A stretch of DNA of 64,000 nt from Hofstenia miamia (taxonomy: Eukaryota; Xenacoelomorpha; Acoela). Shown here piece after piece: positions 36,491-47,535 of this stretch (position 1 is its first letter; the number at the start of each line of letters is the position of its first letter). The stretch is taken from assembly GCA_004352715.1 (NCBI GenBank), contig SCFE01000028.1:284475-348474 (forward strand). The letters run 5' to 3'. Below the pieces are notes generated by a model that was given only the letters and a program-made list of their open reading frames with translations, had not been told where the DNA came from and ran no database searches. The translations under genes and the position numbers were made by a program.

Positions 36491-38014
36491 ATAATTTTAA
36501 TTGGTCTGCAAACATATAGCGGCATTACATTATCACCCATTCTTCAAACAAGCAGTAAGACAAACGGCAAACATCTACTGGAATTTCTCGTTTATAATTA
36601 AATAATTTATATTAATGGGCGTGCTCTGACCAAGGCTTTCACATCAAATTTTCAAATTTTGGTACAAATTCCAAACTTTCAAAGCCAATTTTTTTAATTT
36701 CTAAAATTGAAATTTCAAACAAACTTTGGAGGCTAAAGAACAAACTTTGATATTCAAATTTTGGCGCAATTTACACATCAACACTATTAAATTTCCCCAA
36801 TATTATTTTGTTGTAAATTTTAAAATATAAAATAAACCTAGAATTATTGTTAAGATTGAAAATGAAGACCTCTGACAGTCATTAGTAATGGCTTTGTAAA
36901 TTCATTCATCTTAGTAAAACGCTGGGACTCTTTCATTTACCATGTTTGAAAATTACGCTAACAGTGAACACATTTTGCAAACTATGACTATTATGTATGT
37001 TATTCTGTTTTCTTAATTTACCAGGAATAATTAAATAAACAATTTCAATATTCTTAAAGGTCACAGGGACATTTATTACAAATTACGTTGCTATGCAATA
37101 AGTACAATAATAATATTTCCTTTTTATATGAAAATGTACTATGTATGATCAATTTATGCTCTACTATATATACTCCATATTGCTATAAAAATATAGGAAA
37201 ATTTGCATGTGGTTTTTGGTCTACCTTAATGCTAAATGTATATTTAATTACACATTAGTCTAATAAATATGCATTTCTTTTGTATGTAAGAATTATTTCT
37301 AAGAAATATCAAACTTGAAATCAAATTTTTAAATTTTCAAATCAAAGTTTGAAAGGTATTCAAATTTCAAACTTCATTTTCATCAAACTTTGAATGCCCT
37401 GGCTCTGACCTGTGCAGTGTTCGTTTTGATACAATTGTTATTAAACATGGATGTATGTACAGAATAATTATTTTCTGTCAATAACTTTATTTGGACCCCG
37501 CGCAAAACATCCAAAATACCATGTTTCACATCACAAGGAAAAGCATTTAAAGGAAATTAATTAATAAATCACTGATTTGCGCGTAAATGAATTCTGACCT
37601 TAACTAAAGTAAATAAATAACCATTTTGATACAGAATATACAAGGGAACAATTGAATGCTGTTTTTTTAATTAAATTTCTTCAACCTTAAAACATGTTTG
37701 TTGTTGTTAAATAACTAGCTTGTTGGACGGAAAATTATTTTGATTTGAATTTGTTTGACGGAAGGTTTGATGGCTTTGTGGTGGCGTGTTTGACGGGGTG
37801 ATACACTGGCAAACATTCGTCAAACATTTTGTTTTCCAAATATTAGTCATACAAATTTGATACTATTATTAAGAAAAAATTCTATAAAAACGACTGATTT
37901 TTTGGGTATTTTACTCTAATAGATAAACGTATGAAATAGATTAAACAATAAGTTACATCTACATTGAATTTTCGTAAAACAATCATACCTTGAGTATTTT
38001 TTAATAAAAACTTT
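36491..38014. other. AT-rich DNA with TTTGAAA-rich patches
   Basis: At 36640-36770 and 37310-37400 the sequence is built from CAAATTT, TTTGAAA and AAACTTTG words. The word GCTCTGACC lies beside both patches (about 36624 and 37402). This may be the pair of ends of an old element. No coding sequence is visible. Confidence 0.35.
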
Positions 38015-38110
38015 TTAGGGAGCATGCCCATGCGAAAACTTAGATTGCTTAGCGAATAATGTTCGGATTGGCTTCAAACTAGGTTTATTCAATTCTACAT
38101 TAAATTTTAT
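38015..38110. repeat. Half-copy of the fold-back repeat at 38283
   Basis: TTGCGAAAA..CTAG-like, GCGAATAATG(T/C)TC and TTTATTC..TTCTA..ATT words repeat in the same order as the right arm of 38283-38456, including the following TATCTAGA. Confidence 0.5.
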
Positions 38111-38282
38111 ATCTAGATAATGGTTTCCATTGATTTTTAGATAAGATCTAGTCCGATATTGTTTAAGAAATCTTAGCTATTTTTAGGGCAGGATAATGTA
38201 GGACGTTACTTTATCAAACAATTTTTAACTACTCATTTCTTTAAATAAGTTCAAAAGTTTGTTCGAGATGTAAAATATAATT

Positions 38283-38456
38283 TAGAAGAGAATAAAAGTC
38301 GTCCGAAGTCGATCCGATCATTATTAGCTGCAAAATCAACGTTTAATTAGGGGTCATTCCCTTAAAAAATTTTATTAGGGCTATGACATTGCGAAAATGC
38401 TAGTTGTGCTGCGAATAATGCTCAGATCGACTTCGGACTACTTTTATTCTCTTCTA
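38283..38456. mobile_element. Fold-back element with 49-bp arms
   Basis: The left arm starts TAGAAGAGAATAAAAGTCGT (38283-38331). The reversed right arm starts TAGAAGAGAATAAAAGTAGT (38408-38456). The arms differ at about six positions and flank a 76-bp loop. Non-autonomous fold-back or MITE; no coding capacity. Confidence 0.7.
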
Positions 38457-38668
38457 ATGTTTATTTATCTAGAAAGTGCTTTTCAAGTTACCTTTAGCAA
38501 ACCCAAAAAGGTATTGCTAAGAACGGCTGGGAGAAATTATTACTTCAAGAACCATTCCAAGTGCTCAACTGTGTAGATTGTTGTAAGTAATCATCTACTT
38601 TATCATTTAACAGTTAACTAATTAAAATAAAATATTAAGCGGCCTTATAATAGATCCTTAGTTATATT

Positions 38669-38930
38669 TAGCGCCATTATAATCGTTCAAGTTAGCTTGC
38701 ATTTAGCGCCCTTATAATAGTTCATTTTGGCAAAATTTGGAAGTTCCTACCTCCTAAACTGATGCTCATATTTTGCTCAAAATTACTACACATATGAAGC
38801 AATGTACAACGAAGCTACACACCGAGTTTCATTGAAATTGGATAAAAACTGAAGCCAATAAAGGCGAAATACTATGGAAAGGGCGCTGAATACAAAAAAA
38901 TCCGAAAATCAGCTATTCAGCGCCATAATA
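38669..38930. repeat. TIR-like repeat with doubled AGCGCC ends
   Basis: The left end occurs twice: TTTAGCGCCATTATAATCG at 38669 and TTTAGCGCCCTTATAATAG at 38702. The right side has GGGCGCTGAATA at 38881-38892 and TATTCAGCGCCATAATAA at about 38914. Ends agree with the element at 27817. The doubled termini suggest nested or tandem insertion. Confidence 0.5.
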
Positions 38931-38939
38931 ATAATAAGA

Positions 38940-39683
38940 ACAACTTTTAAATTGCTAACTTCTGTGAGTTCAAGTAGGCTGGCATGTTACTTAGAACAGA
39001 ACAGGTTGATATCAGAGGGGCAGAAAGGATGTAGGACAAAGATGAGAGGATGCAACAATCAGTTGTTAATAGACCAGGCCGTGGTGGAGAATAGTAGAAG
39101 AGGGAAAAAACTTAGCAATGGCATGGATAGACTAGAGGAAGGCATATGACAGCATATAACACAGGTGGGTACTGAGGCCAATGGAGTTTCACGGAAATGG
39201 GTTGAGTTTCTAGAGAGGGAGATGGGAAAGTGGCAGACTGAGATAGACTTACACAGGTTGATGTTTAGGCGAGGCATATTCCAGGGAGACAGCTTAGCAA
39301 CACTACTGTTTGTAGTTGGCTTAATCCCCATCACCGAAAAGTTAAAGGAGACAGGTACATGATATAAGTTGAAGAAGAATGGTAGAGCAGTGGGTCACCT
39401 GTGGTACATGGACGACCTGAAGATGTATGCTAGTTCAAGCAAGATGTTACAGAAGCAAGTTGAGACATTGGATAAAGCAAGCAAAGATTCTGGGTTGGAA
39501 TTTGGATTAGGAAAGTGTGCGACAGTGACAATACCCAGACGCAAGTGCATAGATGGAGATGGTTTGAGGACGAGCAGTGGGGATAAGATTGAGGAAATTA
39601 AAGAGGGGTACAAATACTTAGGTGTGATAGAGAAAGATAGAAAAGATCATGTGGAAATGAGGACGAGGTTAAGAAAAGAATAA
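38940..39683 (+). pseudogene. R4/Dong-like non-LTR retrotransposon, reverse transcriptase part
   Basis: The frame reads EQNRLISEGQKGCRTKMRGC and NNQLLIDQAVV (RT finger, QKG box). A stretch in another frame follows, with AWID and RKAYDS (the D-x-x-KAYDS box, 39115-39180). The first frame then returns with RGIFQGDSLATLLF (GIxQGDxLSPLLF) and GHLWYMDDLKMYASSS, where YMDD is the catalytic box, then FGLGKCATV and GYKYLGVIE. Two compensating indels and TGA stops at about 39147 and 39360 inactivate it. The same gene continues at 40070. This family has a single ORF with RT in the middle and an endonuclease at the C-terminus. Confidence 0.85.
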
Positions 39684-39726
39684 AAGAGGAGAGTAAGGAA
39701 GGTACTACAGAAGTCAGCATTGAATG

Positions 39727-40010
39727 GCAGAGGAAATAGAAAGATTGTGGAAATTGAAGGTAGTCCCGATAGTTGTAGGAGCATTAGGAACAATGAGTAA
39801 GAAGCGTAAGAGATACTTGGAGCAGTTGAGAGTAATAAAGCGAGGAGAAGCCGTAGCACAGAAGGCAGCATTGTTAGGAACAGCTAGAGTCCTGAGGAAA
39901 GCTCTCAGACTCCCTGGGAACTGGTGAGTTCCCCGAGCTGAGAGGGATACCAGCATGAAGCTGTAAGAAGAAATGAAATAATAATAATAAAATTAATATT
40001 AATAATGGAG
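39727..40010 (+). mobile_element. 3'-end fragment of the same non-LTR family inside the element
   Basis: It starts EEIERLWKLKVVPIVVGALG and continues LGTARVLRKALRLPGNW to a stop, followed by a 3' tail of AATAAT repeats (about 39977-40010). This is the C-terminal end of the element protein, yet it sits between the RT part and the region that should follow it. Its first 58 bases repeat exactly at 40865-40922, just before the N gap. It is either a 5'-truncated copy inserted into its own relative or misplaced gap sequence. Confidence 0.7.
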
Positions 40011-40069
40011 GATTGCGACTCAAGATGTAATTAGCAGCAATACAAGCACGATTGAAAAACGAGTGAAGG

Positions 40070-40922
40070 GTGCGATATAGTATAAAAGCAATTAATACAT
40101 GGGCGATACCAGTATTGAGATATTCGGCAGGAATAATTAGGTGGAACAAGAATGAATTGCGGGAATTCGACAGGGAGACAAGGAAGATACTAGCAGCAGA
40201 GAGAGCATTCAACTTAAATGGAAATGTAGATAGGCTGTACAAGGCAAGGCATAAGGGAGGGAAAGGACTGCTAAATGAGAGAGACAAACAAGGTATAGGC
40301 AGAAGGCAATGCATGGAGAATACTTTAGAAACACAGAAATGTGTGACAGAGAAGAGAGCAACAAGTGGTTAAAGAAGGCAGGACTAAAAAGAAAAACAGA
40401 AACACTGATAATGGCAGCACTGGAGCAAGCAATAAGAATGACCTGGGTGAAGAAGCATATAGACAGAAGAGTAAAAGTAAGTGATAAGTTTAGGCTATGT
40501 AAGAAAGAGGCGGAGACAGTAGATCATCTGATAGCAGGGTGTGAAAAATTGGCACAGAATGAGTATAAATTCAGCCATGACAAGGTGGGAAGAATGGTAC
40601 ACTGGAGTTTGAGCAGGCAGTATGGGTAAGAAGCAGGAGACAAGTGGCATGAGCACAAGCCACAGGGCGTCATAGAAAATGAGAAGGTTAAGATACTTTG
40701 GGACTTCAACATACAGACAAGCAAGGGGATAGAAGCACGGAGGCCAGACATAGTAGTAGTAGAAGACAAAGAGAAAAGATTGGGAACAGTGATAGACATA
40801 GCAGTACCAAAGGACAGGAATGTAGAAAGCAAGAGGAAAGAAGATAGACAAGTATAGAGAGTTAGCAGAGGAAATAGAAAGATTGTGGAAATTGAAGGTA
40901 GTCCCGATAGTTGTAGGAGCAT
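40070..40922 (+). pseudogene. R4/Dong-like element, C-terminal zinc and restriction-like endonuclease part
   Basis: The thumb-like piece AINTWAIPVLRYSAGIIRWN and RLYKARHKGGKGL is followed, after a frameshift near 40310, by RMTWVKKHIDRRVKVSDKFR, then a Cys/His cluster (LCKKEAETVDHLIAGC) typical of this family, and AQNEYKFSHDKVGRMVHW. After one in-frame TAA (40627) the frame stays open through EARRPDIVVVEDKEKRLG and VIDIAVPKD. The RPD...D pattern is the active site of the restriction-like endonuclease used for target-primed reverse transcription. Another frameshift at about 40855 leads into EIERLWKLKVVPIVVGA before the gap. Confidence 0.85.
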
Positions 40923-41530
40923 NNNNNNNNNNNNNNNNNNNNNNNNNNNNNNNNNNNNNNNNNNNNNNNNNNNNNNNNNNNNNNNNNNNNNNNNNNNNNN
41001 NNNNNNNNNNNNNNNNNNNNNNNNNNNNNNNNNNNNNNNNNNNNNNNNNNNNNNNNNNNNNNNNNNNNNNNNNNNNNNNNNNNNNNNNNNNNNNNNNNNN
41101 NNNNNNNNNNNNNNNNNNNNNNNNNNNNNNNNNNNNNNNNNNNNNNNNNNNNNNNNNNNNNNNNNNNNNNNNNNNNNNNNNNNNNNNNNNNNNNNNNNNN
41201 NNNNNNNNNNNNNNNNNNNNNNNNNNNNNNNNNNNNNNNNNNNNNNNNNNNNNNNNNNNNNNNNNNNNNNNNNNNNNNNNNNNNNNNNNNNNNNNNNNNN
41301 NNNNNNNNNNNNNNNNNNNNNNNNNNNNNNNNNNNNNNNNNNNNNNNNNNNNNNNNNNNNNNNNNNNNNNNNNNNNNNNNNNNNNNNNNNNNNNNNNNNN
41401 NNNNNNNNNNNNNNNNNNNNNNNNNNNNNNNNNNNNNNNNNNNNNNNNNNNNNNNNNNNNNNNNNNNNNNNNNNNNNNNNNNNNNNNNNNNNNNNNNNNN
41501 NNNNNNNNNNNNNNNNNNNNNNNNNNNNNN
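40923..41530. other. 608-N assembly gap
   Basis: N run between the R4/Dong-like element on the left and an unrelated reverse transcriptase in opposite orientation on the right. The junction of the two elements is therefore unknown. Confidence 0.98.
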
Positions 41531-41912
41531 AACCAAAATCAAAAATCGCAGTGAGGTCGTTAATGGCAACAAGGAAGAAAAGAACAGCAAACACTGAGCC
41601 TTGAGGGGCACCACTAGTAACGGGGACAGGAGAAGAGATAGTCGAGTTGATTTTGACACACTGGTGGCGATTGGTCAGGTAAGATTGGAACAGTTCGATG
41701 AAATCCACATCAAAACCAAACAAACGTAACTTGTCAAGCAGAATGGAATGAGGGAGGCGATCAAACGCTTTAGAGATGTCAAGAAAGATAATACAACCAG
41801 GATCATTACTATCAGAGTGAAAGTAGCAGTTTTCGATCAGAGTGAGCAGGTTAGTAATCGTAGAGCGACCAGGAAGGTTGCCATGCTGAGAAGAAGCGAT
41901 GAGGTGACGAAT
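41531..41912 (-). CDS. CR1/Jockey-like reverse transcriptase (partial, frame intact)
   Basis: The minus-strand frame is open from about 41912 to the gap. It reads SSQHGNLPGRSTITNLL (QHGFxPGRSTxTNLL), CIIFLDISKAFDRLPHSILL (first catalytic Asp in D-x-SKAFD), QSYLTNRHQCVKIN, VTSGAPQGSVFAVLFFLVAI and NDL. These are the RT fingers and palm up to the PQGS box; the YxDD box falls in the gap. Unlike the other elements here, this segment has no stop or frameshift in about 127 codons, so the copy is younger or is read accurately. Confidence 0.85.
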
Positions 41913-43973
41913 TTTTGGGAAGGTTCCATCTCAAATTGGGAAGCTCAGCAAGTATCGAATTATTCATTCATTTTTCGTTTCATACACGTAAATAAAAAGC
42001 TAAATTTCTAAATACGTTTTAAGCATTTTTTACACAGGTCGTGTTAAAAATATGCCAACTCTGCCTACATTTTTCCTAACTAAAAAGATTAAATGCTTGA
42101 ATCATCATTGTTAGTTTGAAACAGCTAAAATTGACAAAATATATATAATTTCTAAAAAATGCTACAAACAAATAAAATCTACTTCAAAATGTCATCCTAA
42201 ACAAAATAGAACTTAAATGAAAATAATTTGGCAATTAATTTTATAACAAAAAATATCTATATAATACTTAATTTTGCCAAACTTAACTAGCAAAAATATT
42301 CTCAAAACAATTGACTAATATAGTGATAATGCTTCCTTTTCTGCTCAGTATTATAGAAATTACACAACAGATCAGGAATTCAATGTAGTCAATATCGTTC
42401 TACAAGTAAGTTAATGTATTTGAGCCAAACCCACTGGAGCAGCAGAGCAAAAATAATAGACTCATTAATGAGGAGAATATGAAGCCACTATTCACATTCA
42501 GTTCAAATTCTTACATGATTCTAAAACGTAATATAGTATAAAATACAGAAAAATAATTATAGTTTTGATATGCATGCGCATAACTTTATGTCATTTACAC
42601 TGAGGTCTGAAAACTAAAATTATTGTAGAATCATCACTTCAAAAGATTGACCTTAAATAGCTGTTACTATTACTTTTCGTAGGTACAAATAGCTCTCTGT
42701 ATTGAGTGATATATTCCAACAACATCTATACTGATTAATTCATAACTATTGTTGAATAAATGACTTTCTATCTTTTATAATTGTATTGTATCTTGTGAAT
42801 TAATTGAAGTCAGCAAAGATTAAAAGTGTCAAAACCCGAAGCGGAGGCATGCAATCAAGAACGTAATGGTATCAAGCAGGGAACGCCAATTCTATGTAGT
42901 GGTTCGTGACTCACAAATGAACTAGCTCAGCCAGTGTGTTAATGCAACAGGATTCCCATTGTTCATTACCCATGAATTTGTATAATAATAGCTATTTCTC
43001 ATTGACTATTGTTTCTGTTCGTATGAATTCGTTCATTAACCTTAACAAAAGATGGTATTAATTAGCTAAGCGTTTGTGTTAATCCTCCTTCCGCCAACCG
43101 GCAATTGTTACAAAAGATTATAATTGATATAAAAGCATAATCATCATCACCTTTTAATGCAGATTAATGCTGATTATGCTACATTAATCATATAATTAAT
43201 TAAAAGGATACATGTGCGAAAATGTCTACTACATTAAATATCTTGAATATTTACACTTATTATTAAAAAAACTGTGACATAAATTATTAGCTATCAATGA
43301 AAAAACTTAGTAAAGTTGCATTTACTTAGAATACTAATATATGAAATATACGTTCTTCATAAATTAACGTACACTTTGCAAAGTTTATTGCGTTAAAGAC
43401 TTCAAACAATAACCCTTGAATCCTAAATTTAAATAATTAATGAATTTATGTTATCTCTTGATTGTTTTATTTCGAATTTAAATAAAGTGTAATGCATTTC
43501 ATAAGGCCGTAGACAATCGGGTGAATATATAAAAATCTTGTTCACGAAAAAAACTAATGCTAGCAAACTTGTTGCCCTTGCTATTTACTGTATTAATTGT
43601 AAAAGTAAAACGATTCTGATTTGCTAGAATGATGCCTTTTGCAGTTTCGACGAAAATTGAAATAATTGGAAAATAAAAAGGTTAGTACTTTAAATGGATA
43701 CCATATTTCTCAAAATGAATACAAATATCACAAAACGAATACTGATTAAAAAGGGTGTGTAGGGGACAGAAATTTGCTATGACATCAATAATTAGCAAGA
43801 TTTTTAAGAAACTTTTTGAACTCAATTAACTAGAAATGAATCTTCACTATTTCTGCTCATTTAATATATCTATTATTGTAGAATATTTTTAGGCAAAAAT
43901 ATTCTGCATGACTTTATAAATCACACTGTCAAAAAATCTGTGTCTAAATGCCATTACATAAAGATGATATTTA
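41913..43973. other. Non-coding DNA with normal CpG content
   Basis: No gene is visible. The stretch 42830-43110 is comparatively CpG-rich (about ten CpG in 260 bp), in contrast to the block that begins after 44068. Confidence 0.45.
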
Positions 43974-44167
43974 CCAATTTAATTGGTTGGTACTTTTTTT
44001 CATTCTTGAAAAACTCAAATTTTCCAAATTTATCTCAAATCCTTCCAAAATTAATATTAAATGGACGCATTTCTCTTATGAAATTTACTGCAATTGTCAA
44101 TTCTGAGAGAAGTTTTCAAGATTTGAGATTTTATAGAATGAAAAAAAGTACCCACCAATTTAATTGG
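43974..44167. mobile_element. Fold-back MITE, copy 1, flanked by CCAATTTAATTGG
   Basis: The inner arms are GGTACTTTTTTTCATTCTTG on the left and, reversed, GGTACTTTTTTTCATTCTAT on the right, and continue as CTCAAATTTTCC/CTCAAATCTTGA. The palindrome CCAATTTAATTGG sits at both ends (43974-43986 and 44155-44167). A second copy in the same orientation lies at 54975-55165 with a different palindrome at its ends. An 87-codon frame crossing this copy is a by-product. Confidence 0.8.
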
Positions 44168-44309
44168 CTAAAGCCTCTGTTGCTCAGCAACAACAGTATC
44201 TGATTTGAAATATTTGGTATTCTTTCAAGATCCAAATAAATATAAATGAACAAAGAGCAGCATTATTGGGTAGGATTTTTAATGTCATCATTTTTTATTG
44301 TTATTGTTG

Positions 44310-44640
44310 AAAATGACTCTTCCTAAACCTAATCCCTTATTTTTCAATATTTTATAGACTTAAACCCTAAACACAACTCCCAAATGGATTCTTTCTAAAC
44401 CTAAGCCCTAATCTAAAACTCTATTTTTTCATTATTTAAAAACCTAAACCTACCCCAAAAGCTTGTATCTTTATTATTTTAAAAACCCCAAACCCAAGTT
44501 CCAAATAAATTTTTATAAACCTAATCCAAACCCTTATTTCTGGATTAAATTTTAGGCCTTAGCAATAACCCAAAATCCTATTTTTTCATTATTTATAGAC
44601 CAAAGCCCTAACCAAAATAAACATATTTAATAAATTAAAT
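44310..44640. repeat. Degenerate CCCTAA-rich array
   Basis: CCTAAACC, AACCCTAAAC, AAGCCCTAATC, ACCTAAACCTA, CCCCAAACCC, AAACCTAATCC and AAAGCCCTAACC words recur between TTTTTTCATTATTTA-like spacers at irregular steps of about 44-112 bp. It resembles interstitial telomere-like or subtelomeric satellite sequence, strongly decayed. Confidence 0.55.
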
Positions 44641-46741
44641 TTATGACATTAAAAAATTACAAATTTAAAAAACTAGAACATTAAAAAATTACAACATTAA
44701 TGAACAGTCAGAGTTTCTAAAAGACAACATTAAAAAATTTGACCTGCCCTGCATCATTTATAATTTAAAAAATATTAATGCATTAAATTAATGATGTTTT
44801 TATTTTACTCTATTGAATGCACAATTATCCAAATGAAATTTGATCCTGATTCTGAAAATCTGATTTATTTTAAAATTTAATGAGCAAATTGCATATTATT
44901 TTAGCCTTTGATTTTTCAAGCATTTTTCTATTATTATAGATATGTCAAAATCAATGACACAACCAAAAAAAATAATGTAATACTATATGGTAATAATTAC
45001 AATAATATATGAACATTTACTTTGTGAAACAGTGAAATATTAATGTTATTAATTTTTGCACTGGGACACAACACTGAGGCATTAGCATGAAATCTGTCTT
45101 CTGCAGTATGATCTGTGGATCTCACAGTAATATTATCAACCTACTCCAGTGAACCTATCCCTAAGTATTAAATAAGTATGGGAGATCAGGTAAAGGAAGG
45201 GTATGGCCATACTCAGCTGACCTGATACAGAGAACCTCATAGACAGAGTGTGGCATAATCCCATGTGTGGTCAAGATGAGAAAAGAAATGGAAACAATTA
45301 AGACTCAATTGTAATAATAATTAATTGTAGACACATGGTTATAATAATTTTAATTATTTGTAAAATTTATAAAAAGCAGTATTTGATATTAATTTGCTCA
45401 GCAGTACTTTGAGAAAAAATCAAAGGACTAATATCACACACTAATTAATGCTGATGTGCATAATTAACAGCAGACAAAGAAAAACTGGGAAACTGTTAAA
45501 CTGTCAGCAATGTCTAATAACAGGTACTAGCCAAGTATTTAATTGTTTACAATTATTCATTATAAATATGCAGTGATTGATATTTTTGGTGATGAATGAA
45601 TTTTACTGTATTTACTTCTAAATTTTGTCAGGTTATTTAATAGTTAAATGGAAAGCTAAAATTTCAAGCACTAGAGTAATCCTATGGTGGTCCTTGAATA
45701 CTATTAATGGCTGGAGCAGCCTGCACAGTATAGCCTTTCAAAAGTGTGGTGTGGCCAGTACTGTAGATTCCTTGATGTGCTTTTAAGTTAGGAATAGGGA
45801 TAGGGATTTTTATCTGTTATAGCTTTCCTATCATTCATTACTCACATATTAGTATTATTACTTTTAGAACAACCCCTAATAGAACTGAAATGCTCTACAT
45901 TAGTTACATACATTTTTGTACAACTTATTTACTTATTGGTAAATTAGTGAACTATTGACCTACTTATGAAGCAGTTTTCTTGCAGACAGCATTAATTGTT
46001 CACATGTATGAAAGGTTAACATGTACTATAATATCTGTAGGGTTACTACATGTAAGGCAAAATAACAAGCTAAAGCATCACAGTTGCATTATTTCTTTTT
46101 ATTTACATAGCAATAATAACAAGGACAATCAATGCAATAAATTATTAAGTTATCATGCACACACTAGCACTGAGACAGCCTTCCATGCACTGAATGAACC
46201 ATGGTTTCCACTGCAACATCCAAGTAGAAGCCTGATCTGTTACCAATGAAGATGTCCTCTCTTGTGCATTGATCTGCATCAGGTTTTGACCCTTTATTCC
46301 ATCCACTGCTCTCAATCTAAACAAACAGTTGTTAGTCAAATATTCAGGAATGCTGATGCAATATTAATTCAGTTAATAAGTTAAGCAACAAGTAGGTTGA
46401 GGGAGTTTCAGGGTCTGTCACACCTTACATATCACATATACTAAAGGGAATTGATGAGCAACTTCTAAATTAGAGTGATATCAGTGTTGGCAAAATTCTA
46501 CATGCTGACTGTGACATGTGCCTGACATGTGCAAAGGAGAAAACAGAATTTAAGGAAAACCTTATCAAAGAGATAACAAAGTTTAAAAAAAGCTTGTTGC
46601 TTCTTTTCAAGATAATGAAACACGAAAAGCAAATGTATTAACTCACTTGAAGCACCATTAAAATTGGAAAGGAACCAGAAAAGGATTGCTCAAAGCTAGA
46701 AATGACAATGGTAAACTCAATGAAGAAAGTGAAAACCAGAG
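44641..46741. other. CpG-free DNA without recognised gene
   Basis: No supported coding feature. The repeated words TGACATGTGCCTGACATGTGC at about 46508 form a short tandem duplicate. This is part of the CpG-depleted block. Confidence 0.5.
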
Positions 46742-47535
46742 CTAAGATGCAACCCCCCCCCCAATGCAAAACACCCCAGAAACACAAGACAGCACAATGT
46801 CTCCTGAAAGTGAAATGTCCCCTACAGAATTAGTGCTACAGAAAGCACAAGTCAATACCAAACTCACTATAGTTGAACTCACCAAAATAATTGAGAATAA
46901 TAATAGAGAAAGATGAGAATTAACAATATGGATAGAACAACTAACACAAAGGTTGTTCAAAGTGGAGCTAGTAAATACCAAAAAGGAAAGATGAATCAAT
47001 AAAATAATAGAAGACACAAGTACATGATTAACCCAACAATGGAATTTGTTCCAAAAACAAATTGAAAAATTAACAGAGGCCAACAAAGAAATTAAAGCAC
47101 AAAGCAAAAGGTTACAGCAATGTATGAGAAAAATGCATGACAAAAATGTAAGCCTCAGGGAAGAAAATATGACAAAATGTTAAAATGATAGAAACTATCA
47201 TAACAGAGAAACCTGAACAACTGAGTAAAGTGATACCTTCTAGAGGTAAACTGATTGAGATATACAAACAGAGTGAAACCAAAGAAGAATTCATTTAAAA
47301 ATTCATTAGTAACATAATGAAAGAAGTAAAGGAAAATTGTATGAAACCAATAGACACAAAGCCAACATTTGAGAATACTATATTGTCAGAAGAGGAGGAT
47401 ACAGACATACCTGCATGCAAAGTGATTCTTCTTAAATTTACAGGAAGAGTAGTCAATTATTCACCAACATTCAATGAGTGGTTGTGTAGCATCATCCAAA
47501 CAAATCTAAAAGCTGTAAACATTGAACTAAGATGA
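46742..47535 (+). pseudogene. Decayed coiled-coil protein gene
   Basis: Plus-strand pieces in shifting frames are rich in Glu, Lys, Gln and Leu: STMSPESEMSPTELVLQKAQ, VELTKIIENNNRER, then FQKQIEKLTEANKEIKAQSK and RKMHDKNVSLREENMTK (heptad-like coiled coil), followed after frameshifts by an open stretch 47317-47535 starting MKEVKENCMKPIDTKPTF with LKFTGRVVNYSPTFNEWL. It lies about 1 kb upstream of the retrotransposon gag and shares its composition. It may be ORF1 or a gag-like product of another element. Function is not known. Confidence 0.45.

Noticed and set aside
39059-40314. Minus-strand frames of 74-146 codons
   Set aside because: Antisense of the R4/Dong-like element; rich in Leu/Ser/Phe as expected for the complement of A/G-rich coding DNA.
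40524-41723. 399-codon minus-strand frame
   Set aside because: It joins a real RT piece (41531-41723) to the antisense of the R4/Dong-like element through 608 N.
44180-44192. GTTGCTCAGCAAC, fitting an RFX X-box
   Set aside because: A 13-bp palindrome without any gene start nearby; not enough for a regulatory site.
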